From assembly GCF_009193175.1 (NCBI RefSeq), contig NZ_VUKE01000008.1, forward strand, positions 1-64,000: a DNA stretch of 64,000 nt. Direction: 5' to 3'. Position 1 is the stretch's first letter. Each line of letters opens with the position of its first letter. The translations under genes and the position numbers were made by a program. This stretch comes from Georgenia ruanii. GTDB taxonomy: Bacteria > Actinomycetota > Actinomycetes > Actinomycetales > Actinomycetaceae. A model generated the notes under the pieces. The model saw nothing but the letters and a program-made list of their open reading frames with translations, was not told the origin of the DNA and searched no databases. Shown piece after piece: positions 45,969 to 55,950 of this stretch.

Positions 45969-47702
45969 TCAGGTGGTCTTCCGCAGCAGGGCGAGGAACA
46001 TCGCGTCGGTGCCGTGCAGGTGCGGCCAGAGCTGGACGTACGGCCCCGCGCCGAGCCCGGGCAGGCGGTCGGCCGTCACGGACTCCATGGTGGCCGTGGC
46101 ATCGAGGACCTCGACGTCGCCGCGGCGGCGGACCACGTCCTCCACGACGACATGCGTCTCGGCCACATGGGGAGAGCACGTCACGTAGGCCACCACTCCC
46201 CCGGGCCGCGTGGCGTCGAGCGCCGAGCCGAGCAGCTCGCGCTGGAGGCTGCCGAGGCCGGCGAGGTCTTCCGGGGTGCGCCGCCAGCGGGACTCCGGAC
46301 GCCGGCGCAGCGCGCCGAGCCCGGTGCACGGGGCGTCCACCATCACCCGGTCGAACCCGCCGGGACGCTCGGCGCCGAGGTCCCGGCCGTCGCCAGTGCG
46401 CACCTCCACGGTCCCGTGGGGCACCGCCGCCACCGACCGGCGGACCAGCCGGGCCCGGTGCGGGGCCACCTCGTTGGCGAGCAGGTGGGCGCCGCGCTCG
46501 TGAGCGAGCGCGCCGAGGAGCGCCGCCTTGCCGCCCGGGCCGGCACACAGGTCGAGCCAGGATGCGTCGGCCGCGGCGCCGTCGCCCCCCGCCAGCGGCG
46601 CCGCCGCCAGGGCCAGCGCGACGAGCTGGGACCCCTCGTCCTGGGCGCCGGCGGCCGCCCGCCGCACCGCGGGCAGGTCGGCGGGGTCCCCTCCGCGAAG
46701 GACGAGCGCGAGCGAGGACCAGCGCCCCGCGCGCGGGGCCGCCCCCGTGCGCCGCGCGGCCTCGGCGGCGAGCTCGTCGGCGGTCACCAGGCCCGGACGG
46801 GCGACGAGGGTGACGTGCGGTGCGGTGTTGTCGGCCGCGAGGAGCTCGTCGAGCTCCTCGGCCGGGCGGCCGTTGGCGACGAGCGACTGGCGCAGCGCCC
46901 TAGCGATCCACGCCGGGTGCGACTCGGTGACGGCCAGCCGCGCGACGACGTCCGAGCCGAGCGGGTCGGCGGCGTCGGCGATCGCCGCGAGCCACTCGTC
47001 CACGGAGCGGCGGGCCACCGCGCGCAGGACGGCGTTGACCAGCCCCGCCGGGCCGGGACCCGTCACCGCCCGGGCGAGTGCGACGCTCTCGGACACGGCG
47101 GCATGGCTCGGGACCCGCATCCCAAGGATCTGGTGCGCGCCCAGCCGGAGCACATCCAGCACCGGGGCGTCGAGGCTCTCCAAGGGTCGGCCGTTGGTGC
47201 ACAGGGCCAGCACGGCGTCATAGCGGCCGCGCAGGCGCAGCGTCCCGTAGGCGAGCTCGGTGGCGAAGGCGGCGTCGCGTCCGCCGATGCCGCGCTCACG
47301 CAGCAGCCCCGGCAGGACGAGGTTGGCGTAGGCATCCGACTCGACCACCTGGCGCAGGACGTCGAAGGCGGCCTGGCGGGCTGCGTCCGGTCCGCGGCGG
47401 CGCGGGGCACGGCCTACAGCGCCTCCGGTGGTGGGCCGCGCCCGGCGGGGGCTTCCCGCCGCGCCGGCGCCGTGACGTCCGGCTCCGGCATCGCGGCCCC
47501 GCCGCTGGCCTCCGCCGTCGGCGCCGCGGTCGGGGCGCTGGCCTCCGCCGTCGGCGCCGCGGTCCGGGCGCTCGCCTCCGCCGTCAGCCCGTCGGTCCGG
47601 GCGGTGTCCGCCAGCGCCGGTGCCCCCGCCCGGGCGCCGACCCGCCCCACCGGAGCCCCCGCCCGGATGCCGGCCACCACCGCCGGGGCGACGCTCGCTC
47701 AT
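45969..47702 (-). CDS. rsmB: 16S rRNA (cytosine-C5) methyltransferase RsmB family
   Basis: A 577-residue RsmB-type enzyme. It has a NusB-like RNA-binding part ([61 protein letters not shown]) and a Rossmann methyltransferase with [35 protein letters not shown] and the catalytic Cys in VAYVTCSPH. The first 105 residues are a Gly/Arg/Asp-rich extension partly made of three 33-base repeats (47508-47606), much longer than usual. ATG 47702 overlaps the fmt stop by four bases. It methylates C967 of 16S rRNA in E. coli. Confidence 0.93.
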   Translation of the reverse strand: MSERRPGGGGRHPGGGSGGAGRRPGGGTGAGGHRPDRRADGGGERPDRGADGGGQRPDRGADGGGQRRGRDAGAGRHGAGAAGSPRRARPTTGGAVGRAPRRRGPDAARQAAFDVLRQVVESDAYANLVLPGLLRERGIGGRDAAFATELAYGTLRLRGRYDAVLALCTNGRPLESLDAPVLDVLRLGAHQILGMRVPSHAAVSESVALARAVTGPGPAGLVNAVLRAVARRSVDEWLAAIADAADPLGSDVVARLAVTESHPAWIARALRQSLVANGRPAEELDELLAADNTAPHVTLVARPGLVTADELAAEAARRTGAAPRAGRWSSLALVLRGGDPADLPAVRRAAAGAQDEGSQLVALALAAAPLAGGDGAAADASWLDLCAGPGGKAALLGALAHERGAHLLANEVAPHRARLVRRSVAAVPHGTVEVRTGDGRDLGAERPGGFDRVMVDAPCTGLGALRRRPESRWRRTPEDLAGLGSLQRELLGSALDATRPGGVVAYVTCSPHVAETHVVVEDVVRRRGDVEVLDATATMESVTADRLPGLGAGPYVQLWPHLHGTDAMFLALLRKTT

Positions 47703-48637
47703 TCGGCCTGCCCCAGCCGGGCGCCGGGCGCCGCATGAGCACCGCGGGCCCAGGCCTCGGCGGGCATCCAGCTCTTGCCCGCCGGCGCCACCTCCCCGAG
47801 GGCGACGGCGTGGGAGCCGGTGCCCACGAGCACCTCGTGCTTGCCGGCCCGCATCTCGCCGGGCCGCAGGTCGACCACATCCGGGCGGGAGGTTATCGGT
47901 CCGACCTTGAGTCGGGCGCCAGTCGGGGTCGTCGTCCACGCCCCGGGGGCGGGGGTGCAGCCGCGGATCAGCCGGTCCACCGCCAGCGCCGGATCGGCCC
48001 AGCGCACGCGTGCATCCTCCACGTCCAGCTTGGGGGCGAGGCTGACGCCGTCGGCGGGCTGCGGGCTGGGGCGGGCAGAGCCGTCCGCGAGGGCGTCGAG
48101 CACCTGGAGAAGTAGCTGCGCACCGGAGTCGGCGAGGCGTCCCAGCAGGTCGCCGGCGGTATCGCGCGGGCGCACCGTTTCGGTGAGCGTGCCGTAGACC
48201 GGCCCGGTGTCGAGCCCGCTCTCGAGCTGGAAGACGCTGGCCCCCGTGACCTCGTCGCCGGCGATGAGCGCGCGCTGGACCGGTGCGGCGCCCCGCCACG
48301 CCGGCAGGAGCGAGAAGTGTAGGTTGACCCAGCCGTGGCGGGGCACGGTGAGCAGGTCGGCGGGCACGAGGCCGCCGTAGGCGACGATCGGCGCGGCGTC
48401 GATGGCGAGATCCGCGATCTGCTCCGCCACGCCGTCCTCACGCAGAGAGCGCGGCGTCAGGACGGTGATGCCCCGGGCGCGGGCGAGCTCGGCGACCGGG
48501 CTGGCGGCCAGGGTCCGGCCGCGGCCCTTGCGGGTGTCGGGTCGCGTGAGCACTGCCGCCACCTCGTGGTCGGAGGCGAGCAGGGTACGCAGGGAGGGCA
48601 GCGCCACCTCGGGGGTGCCGGCGAACAGCAGACGCAT
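47699..48637 (-). CDS. fmt: methionyl-tRNA formyltransferase
   Basis: A 312-residue enzyme of standard length. [22 protein letters not shown] starts the fold. The formyl-folate site has [12 protein letters not shown] and [47 protein letters not shown], with the catalytic Asn-His and the ETG-type [10 protein letters not shown]. The C-terminal tRNA-binding part follows. It formylates initiator tRNA. rsmB follows with a four-base overlap, a standard bacterial arrangement. Confidence 0.97.
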   Translation of the reverse strand: MRLLFAGTPEVALPSLRTLLASDHEVAAVLTRPDTRKGRGRTLAASPVAELARARGITVLTPRSLREDGVAEQIADLAIDAAPIVAYGGLVPADLLTVPRHGWVNLHFSLLPAWRGAAPVQRALIAGDEVTGASVFQLESGLDTGPVYGTLTETVRPRDTAGDLLGRLADSGAQLLLQVLDALADGSARPSPQPADGVSLAPKLDVEDARVRWADPALAVDRLIRGCTPAPGAWTTTPTGARLKVGPITSRPDVVDLRPGEMRAGKHEVLVGTGSHAVALGEVAPAGKSWMPAEAWARGAHAAPGARLGQAE

Positions 48638-48691
48638 GGTGACCGAGTCTATGCGTCGGCTCGGGTCCGGGCCGGGACGGCGACCGGGCCA

Positions 48692-48799
48692 GGCGCACGG
48701 CCGACGTGACGCACACGGCCGGCGTGACGCACACGGCCGACGTGACGCACACGGCCGGCGTGACGCACACGGCCGGCGTCGCGCGCACGGCCGGTGTGG
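48692..48799. repeat. 18-base intergenic tandem repeat, about six copies
   Basis: Units of the form CGCACACGGCCGGCGTGA recur at 48710, 48728, 48746, 48764 and, degraded, 48782, with a partial copy before. It lies between the fmt start and the HAD stop, both minus strand, so in the fmt promoter region. An open frame through it is composition only. Confidence 0.93.
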
Positions 48800-48831
48800 C
48801 GATCACCCGCCCATCCGGGCCCGGACCCCGA

Positions 48832-49524
48832 CTACGGGTGGCTGTTGCTCACGCGCGGGACCAGTCGGACGGGCAGGCCGAGGGCACGCAGGTCGTCCCG
48901 CAGCCGGTCGGCGCCGGTGAACCGCAGGGCGGTGAGGCCGACGGCCTCGGCGCCACGGACATTTCCCGGCGAGTCGTCGATGAACACGGTTCGGGCAGGG
49001 TCGAGGGCGTACCGGGTGATGAGGATCTCGAAGATGGCGGGGTCCGGCTTGACCACCCCCTCCTCCCCGGACACGACGACGCCGTGCAGACGGCCGATCG
49101 CCGGTGCGGCCGGCCGGGCGTGCACGAACGTCTCGGCCGACCAGTTCGTCAGTCCCAGCAGCGGCACGCCAGCGGCGGCGAGCTCGTCAATGACCTCGTC
49201 GGTGCCGGGGACAGGACCGGTGAGGCTGCCGGCGAAGTTCTCGCAATAGCGGGCGAAGGTCGCTGCGTGCTCGGGGTGGGCCGCCGCCACGCGCTCACGC
49301 GCCGCGGCGTGGGTGAGGCCGGCGTCCATCGCCAGGTTGACGCCGGGGAAGTCGATGGCCGCCGAGAAGTCCGCCCAGCCGGCGCGGTCGAGGCGGTCGG
49401 CGAGGGCCATGTACGGATCCCAGTTCACGACAACCCCTCCGAGGTCGAACACGACCGTGAGGGGCCGATCGGCGGCCGGGCCGCTCGTGCCGAGCTGGTT
49501 CTCGGTGTCGTCAACGTGACTCAT
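48832..49524 (-). CDS. HAD-family hydrolase
   Basis: A 230-residue haloacid dehalogenase-like phosphatase. Motif I is VVFDLGGVVVNWDP, motif II LLGLTNWS, motif III includes EGVVKPDPAIFEILI, and motif IV FIDDSPGNVRGAEAVG. The second Asp of motif I is replaced by Gly, as in the FDLGGV group of epoxide hydrolase N-terminal-like and YihX-type enzymes, so a phosphatase role for small sugar phosphates is possible but not proven. ATG 49524 has GGAGGA upstream. Confidence 0.85.
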   Translation of the reverse strand: MSHVDDTENQLGTSGPAADRPLTVVFDLGGVVVNWDPYMALADRLDRAGWADFSAAIDFPGVNLAMDAGLTHAAARERVAAAHPEHAATFARYCENFAGSLTGPVPGTDEVIDELAAAGVPLLGLTNWSAETFVHARPAAPAIGRLHGVVVSGEEGVVKPDPAIFEILITRYALDPARTVFIDDSPGNVRGAEAVGLTALRFTGADRLRDDLRALGLPVRLVPRVSNSHP

Positions 49525-49603
49525 CTCGCCATCCTCCCGCACGAGCCGTCGACCGGGTGGCGGTCCGGCCGGCCGCGCTGGGGCGCCCATCGACAAGCGC
49601 GCG

Positions 49604-51814
49604 TCACCACAGGTCGGGCGGGTCCACCTGGACGCGGATCGCGCCAGGTTCCTTGCGGGCGCTGCGTGCTGCGGCCGCGTGCGCCAGGGCGCGGCACAAG
49701 TCCGCGCCGCGCCGCCGCTCCACGCGCAGCACCGCGCGCGCTTCGGTCTCCGGGGGCACGACTGCCGTGGCGCGGCCGGCGTTGCGCGCGCGTGCGCCGT
49801 TTCGACGACGGGGCCCCGACCCCTCACCGACCTCCTGTGCGGTGTCGGCGGTGCCCCGGGCCGCGACCTCCACGGGGCCGAGGACCTCCAGCCCGTCGAG
49901 CGGCTCGAGGTGACCGAGGAACGACCGCACCGCGGCGGGCGGACCCTGCACCGCGGCCATCCGCACAGCGGGCGGGAAGGCCAGCTCTGCCCGTTCGGCG
50001 AGCTCCCGCTCGGCGAAGCCGGCCGGGTCCCAGCGCACGAGAGCCTGGGCGGGGACCGGTGCCGGCTGGCCGAGCAGCATCACCCGCCCACCCTCGGACG
50101 CGCCGCGCACGAGCGCCGCGGCGCCGAGCCAGCGGCGCAGCGCCTCGGCTGACGCCCACAGCTCGGGCCGGGAGGTGCTCACGGCGCCGTCGAGCAGAAG
50201 CGCCGCGGCGTACCCGCCGCTAGCGACCGGCTCCGCCCCCGGCGTGGCAACCACCAGACGCGGCCTGTCGTCGACGGTCTCGACGACGCCGTGCGCGGCG
50301 GTGGTGCCGGAGACGACGACGGGTACCGACGGGAACGCCCGACCGAGCTCCTCCGCGGTGCGGGAGGAGCCGACCCGGCCGGCGCGCAGCGCGGTGGTCC
50401 CGCACGTGGGGCATGCCCAGTCGGTCGCGTGCCGCCCGCACCAGGCGCAGGTAGGCGCGGCGCCCGCCCGTTCCAGGCGCAGCGGCCCGTGGCACGCGCG
50501 GCAGCGGGCCGGTTCGCGGCAGCGCGCGCAGGCCACGACCGGGACATAGCCGCCCCGGGCGACCTGGACCAGAACCGGGCCCGATGTCAGCGCCTCCTTG
50601 GCGAGGCGCCAGGCCGGGTGCGGGATGCGGGCCGCGGCCGCGGCGCCCTCTCGCGCGAGGTCCACCTCGGTGGGCGCCTCGACGCGGGGCGTCGCCGCAC
50701 GCAGCACCTCACGAGGGGCCTGGACCGGATGGGCCCACCGCCGGTCCACGAGCAGCTGCGCCTCGACCGTGCGGGCGAAGCCCCCGACCAGCAGTGCCGC
50801 CCGCTCCTGCTCGGCCCGAAGCACCAGCACCTGGCGCGCGTGGGGGTAGGGCGCGTGCGGCTCGGCGAGGCGGTCGTCGCCGTCGTCGAAGATGACGCAG
50901 AGGCCGAGGTCCTGCACCGGCGCGAACGCCGCCGCGCGGGTGCCCACCACGACGCGTGCCTCGCCCAGCAGCGCGCGCAGGAACGCCCGGTAGCGCTTCG
51001 ACGGCCCGTCGTCGGCGACCAGCCGCACCACCGGCTCGCCGGGCAGCACCGCCGCCAGCGCGTCGACGACCTGGGCGACGTGGCGGGTGGTGGGGACGAC
51101 GACGAGAACCCCTCGGCCGGAGGCGAGGGTCGCTTGTGCGGCCTCCGCCACGGCCAGCGGCCAGGCGGCGACGGAGGGAGGAGAGGGCTCGACCGACGGC
51201 GCCTCGTCGGGCATGGGCACGGCCACATCGTGACCGGGTAATGCCGTCCACACCGCGCGCGGACTCTCCCCCGCGGCCAGGTGCCGCAGGAAGGCCGGGC
51301 CGCCGGTGTAGGGCCGCCACGCCGACCCCTCCGGGGCCGGCACGGCTGGGGCCTCCGCACCGGCGACGTGCTTCTCCTGGACCGCCTTCTCCGTGGTGGC
51401 GTGCCGCGGGGGCACCGCGAAGCGCACGACGTCCATGAGGGTGCCGGCGTACCGGTCGGCCACCGACCGGCACAGCGTCAGCACGGCCGGCGTGAGCACG
51501 GGGACCGGCGAGACGGCACGTCGCAGCGGGGTGAGCGTGGAGTGGTGATCGGTCTCCGCCCGCCGCTCGACGACGAACGCGGAGCGGTCCCGCCCGGCAA
51601 AGCGCACCTGCACGCGGGTGCCGGGCAGCGCCGTCGCCGCCATCGCGGGCGGCACCAGGTAGTCGAAGCTGTGATCCAGGTGCGGCAGGGGCACGTCGAC
51701 CACGACGCGAGCGACCGGGTCGGTGACCCCGGCGCCGTCGACGGGGACGGGACCGGCGGCAGGCAGATCGAGCAGCGCCCCCTGCTGGGGCCGGGGGCTG
51801 CTCGGGACGGTCAT
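49604..51814 (-). CDS. priA: actinobacterial PriA-like primosome protein lacking Walker A
   Basis: A 736-residue PriA-family protein. It keeps the N-terminal 3'-DNA-binding domain (ARVVVDVPLPHLDHSFDYLVPPAM, GTRVQVRFAGRDRSAFV), the zinc-binding block with Cys pairs (CARCREPARCRACHG, CAWCGRH, CPTCG) and the C-terminal domain. In the place of the helicase P-loop it has ASGRGVLVVVPTTRHVAQVVDAL, with no GxGKT motif, and the DEEH motif is replaced by CVIFDDGDDRL. It is probably unable to hydrolyse ATP and acts only in DNA structure recognition at stalled forks. This loss is typical of actinobacterial PriA. ATG 51814. Confidence 0.93.
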   Translation of the reverse strand: MTVPSSPRPQQGALLDLPAAGPVPVDGAGVTDPVARVVVDVPLPHLDHSFDYLVPPAMAATALPGTRVQVRFAGRDRSAFVVERRAETDHHSTLTPLRRAVSPVPVLTPAVLTLCRSVADRYAGTLMDVVRFAVPPRHATTEKAVQEKHVAGAEAPAVPAPEGSAWRPYTGGPAFLRHLAAGESPRAVWTALPGHDVAVPMPDEAPSVEPSPPSVAAWPLAVAEAAQATLASGRGVLVVVPTTRHVAQVVDALAAVLPGEPVVRLVADDGPSKRYRAFLRALLGEARVVVGTRAAAFAPVQDLGLCVIFDDGDDRLAEPHAPYPHARQVLVLRAEQERAALLVGGFARTVEAQLLVDRRWAHPVQAPREVLRAATPRVEAPTEVDLAREGAAAAARIPHPAWRLAKEALTSGPVLVQVARGGYVPVVACARCREPARCRACHGPLRLERAGAAPTCAWCGRHATDWACPTCGTTALRAGRVGSSRTAEELGRAFPSVPVVVSGTTAAHGVVETVDDRPRLVVATPGAEPVASGGYAAALLLDGAVSTSRPELWASAEALRRWLGAAALVRGASEGGRVMLLGQPAPVPAQALVRWDPAGFAERELAERAELAFPPAVRMAAVQGPPAAVRSFLGHLEPLDGLEVLGPVEVAARGTADTAQEVGEGSGPRRRNGARARNAGRATAVVPPETEARAVLRVERRRGADLCRALAHAAAARSARKEPGAIRVQVDPPDLW

Positions 51815-51990
51815 GTCCTCATCTCATCACGCGGCGCCGACACGCCGCGTCAAGGCGGTGGGCAGCGCGGTTCGGTAGCGCGGCGGGCCAACAGGAGCGG
51901 CGCGTCCAAGGGGCCCCGGAGGAGCCGCGTCCCGGCCGTCCGGGAGGAGCGGCGCATTCGGGCGGGCGGCGGCATCCCGCCGTCACCGAC

Positions 51991-52050
51991 CGCGACGTCC
52001 GACCGCGACGTCCGACCGCGACGTCCGACCGCGACGTCCGACCGCGACGT
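51991..52050. repeat. 13-base intergenic tandem repeat, over four copies
   Basis: CGCGACGTCCGAC is repeated at 51991, 52004, 52017 and 52030 with a partial fifth copy running into the metK stop codon at 52050. It shares GCGACGTC with the 26-base array at 43572. It lies between priA and metK, both minus strand. Confidence 0.95.
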
Positions 52051-53252
52051 CAGCCGACGACGGCGCGCAGGTCGGCGACCCGGTCGGTGCGCTCCCAGGT
52101 GAACTCGGGCAGCTCCCGGCCGAAGTGCCCGTAGGCGGAGGTGTGCCGGAAGATCGGGCGCAGCAGGTCCAGGTCGCGGATGATCGCGGCCGGACGCAGG
52201 TCGAACACCTCACGGATGGCCATCTGGATGTGCTCCACCGGCACCGTCTCGGTGCCGAAGGTCTCCACGTACAGCCCCACCGGGTGCGCCTTGCCGATCG
52301 CGTACGCGACCTGCACCTCGCAGCGCCGCGCCAGCCCCGCCGCGACGACGTTCTTCGCGACCCACCGCATCGCGTACGCCGCCGACCGGTCCACCTTCGA
52401 GGGGTCCTTGCCGGAGAACGCCCCGCCGCCGTGACGGGCCATGCCGCCGTAGGTGTCGACGATGATCTTCCGCCCGGTCAGCCCGGCGTCGCCCATCGGC
52501 CCGCCGACCTCGAACTTGCCGGTGGGGTTGACCAGCAGGTCGAACCCGTCGGCGCGCAGGTCCACCCCGGCCTCCTCCAGCACCGGGGCCACCACCTCGT
52601 GCGCGACCTGCCCGTGCAGCAGGTCCTGGCGCACCCACCCGTCGTGCTGGGTGGAGACCACCACGGTGTCCAGGCTCACCGGCCGGTCGCCGTCGTAGCC
52701 GATGGTCACCTGGGTCTTCCCGTCCGGGCGCAGCCCCGCAACGATCCCCTCCTTGCGGACCTTCGCCAGCCGCTCGGCCAGCCGGTGCGCCAGGTAGATC
52801 GGCAGCGGCATCAGCTGCGGGGTGTCGTCGCAGGCGTAGCCGAACATCAGCCCCTGGTCCCCGGCGCCCTGGATGTCCAGTGCGTCGTAGGCGGCGGAGT
52901 CCTCGCGGCCCTCGACGGACTTGCTCACCCCGGCCGAGATGTCCGGCGACTGCTGCCCGATGGAGATCGACACCCCGCACGAGCGCCCGTCGAAGCCGAT
53001 CTTGGAGGAGGTGTACCCGATCCGGGTGACCTCGTCGCGCACGATCTGCGGGATCTCCACGTAGGCGTCGGTCGTCACCTCGCCCACGACGTGCACCAGG
53101 CCCGTGGTCACCATGGTCTCCACCGCCACCCGGGCGGTGGGGTCCTGCTCGAGGATCGCGTCGAGGATGCTGTCCGAGATGCGGTCGCAGACCTTGTCCG
53201 GATGTCCCTCGGTCACTGACTCCGAGGTGAACTGGCGCTGTGCAGAAGTCAC
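52050..53252 (-). CDS. metK: S-adenosylmethionine synthetase
   Basis: A 400-residue enzyme of typical length that makes SAM from methionine and ATP. It shows [44 protein letters not shown], the flexible loop [17 protein letters not shown], and [24 protein letters not shown] 53252 overlaps the coaBC stop by four bases (GTGA), so it is coupled to the coenzyme A gene. No SAM riboswitch is seen. Confidence 0.97.
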   Translation of the reverse strand: MTSAQRQFTSESVTEGHPDKVCDRISDSILDAILEQDPTARVAVETMVTTGLVHVVGEVTTDAYVEIPQIVRDEVTRIGYTSSKIGFDGRSCGVSISIGQQSPDISAGVSKSVEGREDSAAYDALDIQGAGDQGLMFGYACDDTPQLMPLPIYLAHRLAERLAKVRKEGIVAGLRPDGKTQVTIGYDGDRPVSLDTVVVSTQHDGWVRQDLLHGQVAHEVVAPVLEEAGVDLRADGFDLLVNPTGKFEVGGPMGDAGLTGRKIIVDTYGGMARHGGGAFSGKDPSKVDRSAAYAMRWVAKNVVAAGLARRCEVQVAYAIGKAHPVGLYVETFGTETVPVEHIQMAIREVFDLRPAAIIRDLDLLRPIFRHTSAYGHFGRELPEFTWERTDRVADLRAVVG

Positions 53253-54538
53253 CGGTCGATCGTAGTCGTCACGCGCAACCGCTCCGCGACGGCGTCCAGC
53301 AGGGCCTCGGCGACCGCCACCTTGCTGCCCTGCGCGCGGGCGAGGACCTCCCCGGCGGCGTCGAGCACGGTCACGGAGTTGGGCACGTCGCCGAAGCCGA
53401 CGGCGGTGCCGACCTCGTTGACGGCCAGCAGGTCGGCGCCCTTGCGGCGAGCCTTCTCCCGGCCGTGCGCGAGCACCCCACCCTCGCTGTCGCCGGTCTC
53501 GGCGGCGAAGCCGACGACGACCTGACCGGGCCGCAGCCGCTCGGCGGCGAGCTCGGCGAGGATGTCGGGGTTCTTCACCAGCTCGATCGGCGCGGGGCCC
53601 GCGGCGGTCTTCTTGATCTTGTGGGCGGCGCTGGCCACCGGGCGGAAGTCGGCGACGGCGGCGGCCATCACGACGACGTCCGCGTGGGCGGCCGCTGCGC
53701 GCACGGCGTCACGCAGCTGCGCGGTGGTCTCCACCTCGCGCACCTCGATGCCCGGCTCGTGCGGGAGGAGGGCCTCCTCGACGTTCGCGGCCACGAGGAC
53801 GACGCGCGCCCCGCGGCGGGCGGCGGCGACGGCGAGGGCCACGCCCTGGCGGCCGCTGGAGCGGTTGCCGAGGAAGCGCACGGGATCGAGCGGCTCGCGG
53901 GTGCCGCCGGCGGAGACGACGACCAGGCAGCCGGCGAGGTCGCCGGGGGCCGGAGCGCGCGCCACGAGCGCCAGCGCAGCGTCGACGATCCCGGCCGGCT
54001 CGGGCAGGCGTCCGGGCCCGGAGTCGGCGCCGGTGAGCCGGCCGGAGTCGGGTTCGAGCACGTGGAGGCCACGGCCGCGCAGGGTGGCGACGTTGGCCTG
54101 GGTGGCGGGGTTGAGCCACATCTCGGTGTGCATCGCGGGGGCCAGCAGCACCGGGCAGGTCACGGTGAGGAGGGTGGTGCTCAGCAGGTCGTCGGCGAGG
54201 CCGGCGGCCGCCTTGGCGAGGAGGTTCGCCGTCGCCGGGGCGACGACCAGGAGGTCGGCGCCGCGGCCGAGGGCCACGTGGTCGACGTGCTCGGCGTCGT
54301 CGAAGACGCCGGTGCGCACCGGCTCCCCGGACAGCGCCTCCCAGGTGGGCCGGCCCACCATGCGCAGCGCGGACTCGGTGGGGACGACCCGCACGCGGTG
54401 CCCGGCCTCGCGCAGCAGGCGCAGGACGTAGGCCGCCTTGTACGCGGCGATCCCGCCGGTCACCCCCAGGACGATGCGCAACGCGCCGCCCGTCCCCCGC
54501 GGGGGCGTGGCGGCGCGTGTGCCGGGACTCTCCGTCAT
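53249..54538 (-). CDS. coaBC: bifunctional phosphopantothenoylcysteine decarboxylase / synthetase
   Basis: A 429-residue fused enzyme. The flavin-binding CoaC part starts [26 protein letters not shown] with [29 protein letters not shown] and [11 protein letters not shown] (active-site His). The CoaB part has [30 protein letters not shown] and [12 protein letters not shown] and KIKK (Lys). It carries out the second and third steps from phosphopantothenate to coenzyme A. ATG 54538, ten bases after rpoZ. Confidence 0.96.
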   Translation of the reverse strand: MTESPGTRAATPPRGTGGALRIVLGVTGGIAAYKAAYVLRLLREAGHRVRVVPTESALRMVGRPTWEALSGEPVRTGVFDDAEHVDHVALGRGADLLVVAPATANLLAKAAAGLADDLLSTTLLTVTCPVLLAPAMHTEMWLNPATQANVATLRGRGLHVLEPDSGRLTGADSGPGRLPEPAGIVDAALALVARAPAPGDLAGCLVVVSAGGTREPLDPVRFLGNRSSGRQGVALAVAAARRGARVVLVAANVEEALLPHEPGIEVREVETTAQLRDAVRAAAAHADVVVMAAAVADFRPVASAAHKIKKTAAGPAPIELVKNPDILAELAAERLRPGQVVVGFAAETGDSEGGVLAHGREKARRKGADLLAVNEVGTAVGFGDVPNSVTVLDAAGEVLARAQGSKVAVAEALLDAVAERLRVTTTIDR

Positions 54539-54548
54539 GCCGACGAGG

Positions 54549-54812
54549 CTAGTCCTCAATCCGGGTGAGGGTGAGCATGCCTTCGTTGACCTCGCGCAGC
54601 GCGATGGACAGCGGCTTGTCCTCCTGCGCAGCCGGCACGAGAGGGCCGACGAACTCGAGCAGGCCCTCCTGCAGCTGGGCGTTGTACGTGTTGATCTGCC
54701 GGGCACGCTTCGCGGCGTAGATCGCCAGGGCGTACTTGGAGTCGACCTTGTCGAGCAGCTCGTCGATGGGCGGGTCGGTGATGCCCTCGGGGGCGGCGAC
54801 GGTTCCGTACAT
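54549..54812 (-). CDS. rpoZ: RNA polymerase omega subunit
   Basis: An 87-residue omega subunit. [38 protein letters not shown] is the conserved core, with [15 protein letters not shown] near the C-terminus. It helps assemble beta-prime. ATG 54812 follows AAGGTC. It stands between gmk and coaBC as in many actinobacteria; the run mihF-gmk-rpoZ-coaBC-metK is likely one transcript. Confidence 0.96.
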   Translation of the reverse strand: MYGTVAAPEGITDPPIDELLDKVDSKYALAIYAAKRARQINTYNAQLQEGLLEFVGPLVPAAQEDKPLSIALREVNEGMLTLTRIED

Positions 54813-54874
54813 GCGTGACCTTCTTACGGGCTCGATGGTTCGGGTGACGCGCCGGCGTGGGCGCATACAGCCTT

Positions 54875-55480
54875 CTATGCTACCTGCTCCTGCAAGCCCA
54901 TGAGCCGCATCAGCTCGCCCGTGGCACGTGTCACGTCGTCGTTGACGACGACGTGGTCGAACTCGGTGACGGCGTCGAGCTCCTGGCGCGCGGTGGCCAG
55001 GCGCCGCTCGCGCTCCTCGGGGCCCTCGGTGCCACGTCCGACGAGGCGATGCACGAGCTCCTCGAACGACGGCGGCGTGAGAAAGACGAACTGGGCCTCG
55101 GGCATCGCCACGCGCACCTGCCGGGCGCCCTGGAGGTCGAGCTCGAGGAGGACCGGGCGGCCGGCGGCGAGCTGGCGCTCCACCGGCTCGCGCGGGGTGC
55201 CGTAGCGGTGCACCCCGTGCACCACGGCCCACTCGAGCATCTGCCCGGTGGCGACGAGCTCGTCGAACCGCTCGGGGGTGACGAAGTGGTAGTGCACGCC
55301 CTCGACCTCGCCGGGGCGGCGCGGGCGGGTGGTGCAGGAGACCGAGATCCACAGGTCGGGCCGACGACGGCGCATCTCCGCGCTCACCGTCCCCTTGCCG
55401 ACCGCCGTGGGCCCGGACAGCACCGTGAGGCGGGCGGGCGCGGTGGTGGGCGGCGGGCTGGCGGGGGCGGGGTCGGTCAT
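54875..55480 (-). CDS. gmk: guanylate kinase
   Basis: A 201-residue kinase with P-loop [19 protein letters not shown] (near residues 22-40), the GMP-binding [38 protein letters not shown] and the lid [22 protein letters not shown]. It phosphorylates GMP or dGMP. ATG 55480. The typical partner mihF lies 116 bases upstream. Confidence 0.97.
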   Translation of the reverse strand: MTDPAPASPPPTTAPARLTVLSGPTAVGKGTVSAEMRRRRPDLWISVSCTTRPRRPGEVEGVHYHFVTPERFDELVATGQMLEWAVVHGVHRYGTPREPVERQLAAGRPVLLELDLQGARQVRVAMPEAQFVFLTPPSFEELVHRLVGRGTEGPEERERRLATARQELDAVTEFDHVVVNDDVTRATGELMRLMGLQEQVA

Positions 55481-55596
55481 AGGTGCCCATCCTGCCAGGG
55501 CGGCACCGGTGCGCAGAAAACGGCCGGGGACCGTCTGTGGAGGGGCGGTCCGGGAGGCGGCGCGCAGCGGGGGCGGGAGCCGACCCGCCGAAGGGG

Positions 55597-55917
55597 TTAA
55601 CCGAAGCGCTCGACCAGCGAGGCGGCCTGGTGCGGGCCGAGGCCGCGCACGCGCCGGGCCTCGGAGATCCCGATCTCGGCCATGAGCGACCGCGCGGTGG
55701 CCTTGCCCACACCGGGCAGCGCCTCGAGCAAGGAGACGACCTTGAGCTTGGCGAGGGCGTCATCGGTGCGCGCCGCCTCGAGCACCTCGGAGAGCCGCAC
55801 CTGGGAGTACTTGAGCTTGCTCTTGACCTCGGCGCGCGTCGCACGGGCGGCGGCGGCCTTGGCCAGGGCGGCGGCACGCTGTTCGGGGGTCAACGGCGGC
55901 AGGGCCACGTCGGTCAC
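55597..55917 (-). CDS. mihF: integration host factor, actinobacterial type (mIHF)
   Basis: A 106-residue protein of the actinobacterial IHF family, unrelated to HU-like IHF. The N-terminal helix [42 protein letters not shown] is followed by the helix-two-turn-helix [42 protein letters not shown]. It is an essential nucleoid protein in mycobacteria. ATG 55917. Between it and pyrF a Mut7-C gene is inserted, which is not the usual pyrF-mihF neighbourhood. Confidence 0.96.
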   Translation of the reverse strand: MTDVALPPLTPEQRAAALAKAAAARATRAEVKSKLKYSQVRLSEVLEAARTDDALAKLKVVSLLEALPGVGKATARSLMAEIGISEARRVRGLGPHQAASLVERFG

Positions 55918-55950
55918 CTCGTCTGGAGCGGGGAGGGCGGTGGGGACTCG

